This document shows positions 26,980 through 33,174 of a stretch of 33,174 nucleotides of DNA, in pieces; position 1 is the stretch's first letter, and every line of letters starts with the position of its first letter. The stretch lies in contig MPNP01000021.1 of the NCBI GenBank assembly GCA_002239085.1, positions 1 through 33,174 of the forward strand, written 5' to 3'. The DNA comes from Rhodobacteraceae bacterium bin131 (GTDB taxonomy: Bacteria; Pseudomonadota; Alphaproteobacteria; Rhodobacterales; Rhodobacteraceae). Below the pieces are notes generated by a model. That model was not told the origin of the DNA. It saw nothing but the letters and a program-made list of their open reading frames with translations, and did not search any database. Position numbers and translations under genes: made by a program.

Positions 26980-28680
26980 ATGAGTGAATCTGTATTATTG
27001 AACCGTATCTCGCATGTAAAAGGGTGTCGCACAGAGCCCATTTGGAACAAGACCATACCGGAATTTCTAAAAGAGGTTGCAGACGACTATGGCAATAATC
27101 CAGCTCTTGTTTTTCCAGGAAGAGTCAATTGGAATTATAACAAACTTAATGAGGAAGTTGATCAACTTGCCGCGGGACTAGTTAAATTAGGAATAAATAA
27201 GGGTGACAGAGTTGGAATTTGGTCACCGAATAAACCCGAATGGGTGGTATTGCAATTAGCCACGGCTCGCATTGGCGCTATTTTGGTTACAATTAATCCT
27301 GCCTACAGGCCAATTGAACTTGAACATGTTTTAGTTAAGGCAGGAATCAAGGCTTTATTTTCTGCAACATCCTTCAAAAATAGCGATTATCTTGGGATGT
27401 TACGATCTTTAATTCCTGAGATTGATAAGGGAAACTCAAGTGAACTGACTAGTCCTAAATTTCCAACCCTTCAAAACATAATCAAAATCGGTGGCTCTTC
27501 AGATAGCCAGATTATGGACTACCAAGATGTCAAGAATTTAGGCTCCAATGTTAGTACCAAAGAACTTGACAGAATTTCTGCTCAACTCAAGCCGGGTAAT
27601 TCCATAAACATTCAGTTTACAAGCGGTACAACTGGAGCACCCAAAGGGGCAACTCTTAGCCATCGTAATATAATAAATAATGCACGGTTTGTTACTGATA
27701 CAATCCAATTAGACCAGAATGATAAGCTTTGTCTTCCAGTCCCTTTATATCACTGCTTTGGTATGGTAATGGGTGTGTTGGGATGCATAACCAAAGGGGC
27801 TTGTATTGTACTCCCTGACGAGAGTTTCTGTCCGAAAGCCACTCTTGAAGCGATTTCGGAGTTAAGATGCACCGGGTTATATTCTGTACCAACGATGTTC
27901 ATATCAATGCTAGACCTGTTAGCTAGTTATCCTCTCAATATTCAATCGTTACGTACTGGAATTATGGCGGGAGCACCTTGTCCAATAGAAGTTATGCGAC
28001 GTGTAACAAGTGACATGCATATGAGCCAAGTAACCATTGCTTATGGAATGACTGAAACAAGTCCAGTTTCCTTTCAAAGTCACGTTGATGACCCTCTCGA
28101 AAAGCGTGTAACAACTGTAGGGCGGATTCATCCTCATGCCGAGGTCAAGATTATTGATGAAGAAGGATGTATCGTTCCTGTCGGTTCACAAGGAGAGATT
28201 TGTACCAGAGGTTACTTAGTTATGAAGGAATACTGGGAGGATGAACAAGCTACAAAAAGCAGTATTGACTCTGATGGTTGGATGCATACTGGTGACCTTG
28301 GAATACTTGACCAAGTAGGATATTGTACGATTACAGGTAGGTTAAATGACATGATTATTAGAGGGGGCGAAAATATTTACCCCAAGGAGGTTGAAGATTT
28401 TCTTTTCCTACACCCTCAAGTTAAAGATGTGCAGGTTTTTGGAGTCCCCGATGAGCAACTTGGGGAAGAGGTATGTGCTTGGGTAATACTAAAAACCGAC
28501 GAACACTGTGACGAATCAATGTTACAACAATTTTGTCAAGGTAAAATAGCTCACTACAAGATACCAAAGTACTTTCGATTTAAATCAGAGTTTCCAATGA
28601 CTGTAACTGGCAAGCCACAAAAGTTTTTAATGAGAGCGTCCATGCTTAAAGAATTGGACTTTAAGTCCAACAAGTTATAA
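26980..28680 (+). CDS. Acyl-CoA synthetase (AMP-binding family)
   Basis: ANL-superfamily enzyme that activates a carboxylic acid through an acyl-adenylate and passes it to CoA. 566 residues. Marks: FTSGTTGAPKG (about 213-223, ATP phosphate loop), YGMTETSP in the middle, HTGDLG with the adenine/ribose Asp, GRLNDMIIRGGENIYP hinge region, and the C-terminal TVTGKPQK with the catalytic Lys at about 545. Sequence style is that of medium-chain or general fatty acyl-CoA synthetases (FadD-like/FadK-like), but the acid used cannot be told. The start is ambiguous: TTG 26971 or ATG 26980; I prefer ATG, though GTAGGT lies too close for an ideal ribosome site. It stands alone between the tRNA and a 439-bp gap. 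Confidence 0.92.
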   Translation: MSESVLLNRISHVKGCRTEPIWNKTIPEFLKEVADDYGNNPALVFPGRVNWNYNKLNEEVDQLAAGLVKLGINKGDRVGIWSPNKPEWVVLQLATARIGAILVTINPAYRPIELEHVLVKAGIKALFSATSFKNSDYLGMLRSLIPEIDKGNSSELTSPKFPTLQNIIKIGGSSDSQIMDYQDVKNLGSNVSTKELDRISAQLKPGNSINIQFTSGTTGAPKGATLSHRNIINNARFVTDTIQLDQNDKLCLPVPLYHCFGMVMGVLGCITKGACIVLPDESFCPKATLEAISELRCTGLYSVPTMFISMLDLLASYPLNIQSLRTGIMAGAPCPIEVMRRVTSDMHMSQVTIAYGMTETSPVSFQSHVDDPLEKRVTTVGRIHPHAEVKIIDEEGCIVPVGSQGEICTRGYLVMKEYWEDEQATKSSIDSDGWMHTGDLGILDQVGYCTITGRLNDMIIRGGENIYPKEVEDFLFLHPQVKDVQVFGVPDEQLGEEVCAWVILKTDEHCDESMLQQFCQGKIAHYKIPKYFRFKSEFPMTVTGKPQKFLMRASMLKELDFKSNKL

Positions 28681-29119
28681 GTTTGAGTGAACTCCATATC
28701 AGCGCAATTACTTCCCAACTCGTTTCGATTAAACTTTAATGGGTGTTGACCCGAGTAGAAGTCATTAGTTGGATTTGTTGAGCGTTTCTTTGCTCGCCAC
28801 GGAGATACTCATTGACCATATTATTAATAGCAATTGACCAACTCGTAAATTAGTCTTAAGATATTAGCATAAAACACTGCAACGAAATAATATTCAGCAA
28901 GAGCATACAACGGTATAAATGGATATTGGTATGGTATGTGAGTAAAATTCTGAAGCTCAAAATAGTTCTACAGAAAAGAAACAAAATGGTATTTACATTC
29001 CTAAAATCTTAATCTATTGTAGTTTCTAACTAAATAGTCAGTTTTATCTGTCGTGGTTGCCTAAATTATACTAATAATTGGTCATGTTAATAACAATTGG
29101 AAAAACTAAAGGAAATTAA
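28681..29119. other. Intergenic stretch between acyl-CoA synthetase and aldo/keto reductase
   Basis: 439 AT-rich bases with no supported gene. A short minus-strand frame at 28736-28819 (27 codons beginning ATG) reads like ordinary protein (MVNEYLRGEQRNAQQIQLM) but has no Shine-Dalgarno site and is preceded by in-frame stops, so it may be a gene remnant. The promoter of the reductase is presumably near the right end but is not assigned. Confidence 0.45.
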
Positions 29120-30136
29120 ATGAAGCCTATTCAAAAAGTAAAGTTTGGTCGTACCGATATTAATGTCAGCTGTTTTGGATTTGGAACAGCACCTATTGGT
29201 AATATCTTCCGTGAAATTAGCGACGATACATCAGACAAGATGATTCAGTGTGCTTGGGATGCTGGCATTTGCTATTTTGATACAGCTCCAATGTATGGTC
29301 ACGGACTTGCCGAACTACGAACAGGGCAAGGACTTCGCTGGAAAAAACGTGAGGATTACATTCTGTCCACAAAAGTCGGACGAATCCTTAAACCCGCAAG
29401 AAGACAAGACATTGACTTCACCCCATGGACTAATGCTGCCCCCTTCACGATGCATTTTGATTACAGCTACGATGCTACCATGCGCTCGTTAGAGGATAGC
29501 TTACAGAGGCTTGCACTTGAACACATAGAAATTTGCTTTATTCATGATATTGACGTATTTACCCGTGGCGAGCAGCAACCAGAAGTGTTTGCACAAGCAA
29601 TGGATGGAGCTTGGAAAGCTCTTGAACGCTTACGTGATGAAGGTGTAATCAAAGCAATTGGAGTAGGAGTGAATGAGTGGGAAGTTTGCCATAAGGCTTT
29701 AGAACAGCGAGATTTTGACTGCTTTTTATTGGCTGGAAGATATACACTTCTAGAACAGGACTCTCTGGATAAATTTTTGCCTCTGTGTGAAGAGCGTAAT
29801 GCAGCAGTTGTTGTTGGAGGTGGTTTTAATTCGGGTATTTTGGCGACGGGAGCTATTGAGGGGGCAAAATACAATTACGCACCTGCTCCAGCAGACATTA
29901 TGGAAAAGGTAAGTAAAATTGAGAGTGTTTGTGCTGACCACAAAGTACCACTTCCGGCAGCGGCACTCCAATTTGTCGTTGCTCATCCAGCTATACCCAC
30001 TTTCATGGCAGGGACGCGTACAGTTGAACAACTAAAACAGAATTTAGATTGGTTCAATCATAACATCCCAAAAGAGTTCTGGGCCGAACTCAAAGATAAA
30101 GGGTTGTTAAGAAACGATGCACCAACTCCTGTATAA
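29120..30136 (+). CDS. Aldo/keto reductase (D-threo-aldose dehydrogenase / pyridoxal 4-dehydrogenase type)
   Basis: Cytoplasmic NAD(P)-dependent oxidoreductase of 338 residues. The catalytic tetrad is complete: D54 and Y59 (YFDTAPMYGHG), K85 (STKVGR) and H142 (FIHDID). The overall style, with long loop after the Lys and IHDID instead of the usual H-x-P, is that of the AKR15-type group, which oxidises L-fucose/D-arabinose or pyridoxal to lactones. Which sugar or vitamer is used here cannot be decided. The start ATG has AGGA 7 bases upstream, a good fit. It is a single gene, followed by a short hairpin and then insertion-sequence remains. Confidence 0.9.
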   Translation: MKPIQKVKFGRTDINVSCFGFGTAPIGNIFREISDDTSDKMIQCAWDAGICYFDTAPMYGHGLAELRTGQGLRWKKREDYILSTKVGRILKPARRQDIDFTPWTNAAPFTMHFDYSYDATMRSLEDSLQRLALEHIEICFIHDIDVFTRGEQQPEVFAQAMDGAWKALERLRDEGVIKAIGVGVNEWEVCHKALEQRDFDCFLLAGRYTLLEQDSLDKFLPLCEERNAAVVVGGGFNSGILATGAIEGAKYNYAPAPADIMEKVSKIESVCADHKVPLPAAALQFVVAHPAIPTFMAGTRTVEQLKQNLDWFNHNIPKEFWAELKDKGLLRNDAPTPV

Positions 30137-30157
30137 CCAACTGCGTAATAATACGAT

Positions 30158-30174
30158 TGAGTTTATCAAACTCA
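30158..30174 (+). terminator. Short hairpin after the aldo/keto reductase
   Basis: TGAGTTT pairs with AAACTCA around a 3-base loop, followed by TTTAAG, 22 bases after the stop. It is a plausible but AU-rich and weak intrinsic terminator. Confidence 0.35.
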
Positions 30175-30324
30175 TTTAAGGACACCTTGATTAAATACTT
30201 TGACCGCTTGTTTACAATATTATTCCAAATAAGCCCTTTGCTCTTGGTATTTTAGTTGTCGTTGTGTATCTTAGGGTCGACACAATAAATGATTCTATTT
30301 TGATGTATACTTGGGAGCTATCAT

Positions 30325-31254
30325 ATGGACCACCGCCACTTGCTTGAAGAGAACCAACAAAGTCAGGCACTGAAGGAATTCACCAATCTACAAAGCATGA
30401 AGGACTTGGTGGACTGGGACCTGTTTACCCCGACCCTTGAGGAGGTTTTTGGCCCACCACAGACGAAAGGTAAAGGGCACAGTTCCTGGGATTATCTGAT
30501 TATCTTCCGGTCGCTACTGTTGGGGGTGATGAATGGGTTGAGTGATGGACATCTTCAATACATGCTGTTGGATCGCACCTCTTTCAAGCAGTTTGTCGGT
30601 CTGCGGAGCACGGATCAGGTTCCGGACCAAAAAACCTTATGGAAGTATCGTAATCAACTCAGCCAATCGGGTCGTTTCGATGAACTAGTTGCCGTGTTCA
30701 TGGAACAGTTGGCAGCACATGGTTATGGTTTGCAGACAGGGAAGCAGATTGAAGCAACGATTGTTCCGGTTACCCGTCAAAGTAACAGCCCGGTGGAGAA
30801 TGTCACTCTCGAGAGTGGATCCGATGGCGCGAAAAAATGAGCCCTACAAGTAGCGTTAGAAGGACACAGTGGCTCAATGGCTCAGGAACAATAGGGTCTA
30901 CTGTTTGGTTTTAAGTACCTCATTACGAATGACCGTGAAAAGAAATTAATGACCAATTGGATGGTCTCGGCGGCGCATGTCCATGACAGTCTGGTGTTTG
31001 AAGTATTATTGGAGGATTTCAAACCTGATTGTTCAAGACAAGTCAGGGCGGAAGATGCGTATCGGTCGGATGAAAGGGTTGCTGGCTTATGCCAGAAGGG
31101 CTTAAAGCCTTGGATTAATTACCAAGGTCAGCGTGACACACCATTGCGTTCTCTTCAGCTTGCCTTGAACCATGCTTATTCTAGGGCCAAGGTTTGAGTG
31201 GAGAATGTTTTTGGAGCACTTAAGAATGAGATGAAAGGGGCGTATGGTATATGA
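30325..31254 (+). pseudogene. Degenerate IS5-type transposase
   Basis: Remains of a DDE transposase of the IS5 group. The N-terminal DUF772-like part is intact (30325-30837): LRSTDQVPDQKTLWKYRNQL and QIEATIVPVTRQSNS are typical. Reading on in the same frame recovers the rest (FGFKYLITND, VSAAHVHDS, RAEDAYRSDE, VENVFGALKNEMKGAY), interrupted by stops at 30838 (TGA), 30892 (TAG), 31195 (TGA) and 31252 (TGA). There is no frameshift; the stop before VENVFG fits a CGA-to-TGA change from the conserved Arg. The first catalytic Asp position reads Glu (QIEAT). The C-terminus seems cut short. A Shine-Dalgarno-like GGGAG is 7 bases before the ATG. The element ends are not certain. Confidence 0.88.
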
Positions 31255-31647
31255 ATGGCTTGTGACTCCTGAGTTCGACACTTAGCTCCCATTTTCGCTT
31301 TTTCATTTTATTAAATCCACAGCGGCTCTAAATTCTACAGTGTGTCATACCGCTCACTCTCTGGTAGTGCCTAAGGCAAATATTTTTTGACTTTTAAATA
31401 TTCCTCGCCCAGAATCAACTTAGGACTATCGCATTTGAAATAACATTCTATCACATTTCACGTAATTTACACTCATAGATTATTTCCAGTAGGAGTTTAA
31501 AGGATTTTTCTTTTACTGGCAAAAATGTTGATAATTTTGAAAAAATATAGTTCGTCAGCAAGCAAAACCATTGTAAAAATTGTAAATGCGATAGCCTTGG
31601 AATCAAATCAACAAAAAGTCATTTTTCTTTCTCAAAGTCGAAACATT
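31255..31647. other. Stretch between the two transposase remains
   Basis: 393 bp without a gene. It contains the unseen right end of the IS5-type element and the left end of the IS1634-type element. Small inverted repeats occur, such as AATATTT/AAATATT near 31379-31403, in AT-rich sequence. A 9-base copy of TAGCTCCCA at 31283-31291 is the reverse complement of 30312-30320, a possible but unproven terminal repeat. An upstream ATG at 31525 is in frame with the second transposase, but its 41 residues do not look like transposase. Confidence 0.45.
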
Positions 31648-33174
31648 ATGTACATCCGAAAAAAAACATCGCCCAAAACCAAAAAAACTTCCGTCCAAAT
31701 CGTCGAAAGCTACCGCAATAAACAAGGCAAACCACGCCAACGCATCGTCCAACATATCGGCATGGCCATCCATCCCGACGACATCAAACAATTAGTCAAG
31801 TTGGCCGAACATATTAAAGCACGGTTGCGACATGACACACAGCCGGCCGTATGGTCACCCAAAGAAATGGCCACCATGGTAATCGCGTCCAAAGCCAAGG
31901 CTCCGCAACCACCACGCCAGATGGTCAATACCCATGCCATCCATGAAGAAAACCGTATTATTTTGGGCTTCCATGAAATCTACGGTAAACTCTATCGGGA
32001 GTTGGGCTTTGACCGTCTACTCGCACCCTCACGCTTCAAGGCCGCCAATCGCATCTTGTATAACATGGTCATGGCTCGCTTAGCACGGCCAGAAGCCACA
32101 CGAGCCAGCGTCCAGAGGATGGCGTATGATTTTGGTATCTCCATCCCCGTGCATAAGGTCTATCGCATGATGGATACCTTGAATGACAAGTTTATTGACA
32201 GGCTGCAACAGCGCATCGCCGACCAATCACTTGAACTCCTTGCACGTGAACTGGACGTCATTTATTGTGATTGTACCACGCTGTACTTTGAATCCGTCGC
32301 CGACGATGACTTACGTCAATTTGGATATAGCAAGGATGGCAAGTCGCGTGAAGTCCAGATCCTCCTGGCTCTAATGACGACCCGTGAAGGTCTACCGGTG
32401 GGCTATCAGGTGTTTCCTGGGGCAAATTGGGAAGGCGCGAGTTATCTGCCGATGCGACAGAGTTTGTTATCTCGCCACCCCGATATCACAGCCGTTCATG
32501 TGGCGGATGCTGGTCTGATGACCGATGCCAATCTCACGGCGATTGAAAATGATAACGAACATTATATCATGGGGGCTCGCCTGCGCTCCTTACCCACGCG
32601 GCTCAAGGAACAGATCTTGAACACGCACCGCTATCGGTCGCTGCATGGAACGGAATATTCCATCGGTGTGTTTCGCTACAAGGGGCGCCGTTTAGTGGTA
32701 TCCTACAGTCCGGCACAGGCCCGCAAGGATGCTGCCGACCGTCAACGAGCTGTGGACAAGTTGCTGAAGAAACTAGCGAACTCGGACAATCCCCGGGAGA
32801 TGATGGGGCGTGGTGGACGATGGCGGTATATCAAGCTCATGAGAAAATCCCGTGTTGTCTTGGATGAAGATAAGCTCCGGGACGATGCGCGTTGGGATGG
32901 ATTGCATGGGGTGATCACCAATCTCCGGAACATCCCGGCCACGGAATTGTTGGCACGGTATCGTGGGTTATAGCGGATTGAAGAAAGTTTTCGCATTGCG
33001 AAGACCGACTTGATTATGTAAAGCTTTACATAAACTTGAAGATACGTCCGATCTATCATTGGACCGCGTCCCGTATCAAGGCTCATATCGCCCTGTGCTT
33101 TATGGCGTTCAGTCTGATACGCCATCTGGGTCATCGCTTGGCGGGTCTGGACATGCGGCTGTCACCGAGAGGCA
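31648..33174 (+). pseudogene. IS1634-type transposase, disrupted, running off the window
   Basis: DDE transposase of the IS1634 (IS4-like) group, from ATG 31648 (MYIRKKTSPKTKKTSVQIVE, the usual N-terminus with VESYRNKQGKPRQRIVQ). The catalytic-region marks LDVIYCDCTTLYFES and AGLMTDAN are intact up to 32970. There it reads YRGL, then TAG where the family has Trp (YxGLWxIE), then RIEESFRIAKTDL. A 26-bp insertion at 33008-33039 follows, and the frame resumes as LKIRPIYHWTASRIKAHIALCFMAF to the window end. Two independent lesions make it non-functional. It is GC-richer than the resident genes, like the autotransporter. The right end lies outside the window. Confidence 0.9.
33008..33039. repeat. 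20-bp perfect palindrome flanked by 6-bp direct repeats, inserted in the transposase
   Basis: ACTTGA at 33008-33013, then TTATGTAAAGCTTTACATAA at 33014-33033 (exactly self-complementary), then ACTTGA again at 33034-33039. Deleting the palindrome and one copy of the repeat (26 bp) restores the conserved reading TDLKIRPIYH. The layout is that of an insertion with target duplication, such as two abutting terminal repeats left by a mobile element or a very short palindromic element. Confidence 0.8.

Noticed and set aside
30838-31254. Possible recoding of TGA (as Trp) suggested by TGA codons inside the IS5-type gene
   Set aside because: Intact genes here end with TGA (autotransporter, YhdP-like, metH1), RF2 is encoded, one internal stop is TAG, and one TGA sits at a conserved Arg rather than Trp position.
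30312-31291. TGGGAGCTA / TAGCTCCCA as terminal inverted repeats of the IS5-type element
   Set aside because: Only 9 bases match, the left copy doubles as the Shine-Dalgarno site of the transposase, and no target duplication is seen. Kept only as a weak possibility.

Overview
The window looks like the chromosome of a low-GC alphaproteobacterium. The clues are the RF2 of alphaproteobacterial type (no programmed frameshift, N-terminus beginning MRVE), a methionine synthase split into two genes next to metF and an ArsR-methyltransferase fusion regulator, the alphaproteobacterial-style HNH protein, and a long YhdP/AsmA-like protein coupled to queA. Most genes are AT-rich. The autotransporter at the left edge and the transposases at the right edge are visibly GC-richer. 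Decaying insertion sequences and a large surface autotransporter would suit a host-associated or genome-eroding lineage, but that is inference; I cannot name the species.

Layout. 1-1833: C-terminal part of an autotransporter (repeat passenger plus beta-barrel), followed by about 780 bp with no gene. 2616-3734: prfB. 3858-5718 (minus): LytM/M23 peptidase and bactofilin, a cell-shape pair. 6032-12981 (plus): YhdP-like envelope protein, queA (4-base overlap) and a YcaD-like MFS permease. 13126-18740 (minus): methionine-cycle operon regulator-metF-metH1-metH2, every junction overlapping, preceded by a TTGACA box and a perfect 22-bp palindrome that looks like the operator. 19071-19640 (plus): HNH protein. 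19675-25754 (minus): peptide-type ABC importer (Tat-exported binding protein, two permeases, fused double ATPase) with a strong hairpin after the binding-protein gene; dsbB lies upstream on the same strand. 26758-26843: tRNA-Leu(CAA). Then an acyl-CoA synthetase (26980-28680) and an aldo/keto reductase (29120-30136), both plus.

The right edge holds two dead insertion sequences. One is an IS5-type transposase with four in-frame stops but no frameshift. The other is an IS1634-type transposase with a Trp-to-amber change and a 26-bp insertion: a perfect 20-bp palindrome flanked by a 6-bp direct repeat. Removing those 26 bp restores the reading frame exactly.

The two most notable signals are that palindromic insertion and the palindromic operator of the methionine operon. 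I found no CRISPR array, rRNA, prophage or convincing new multi-gene defence system.
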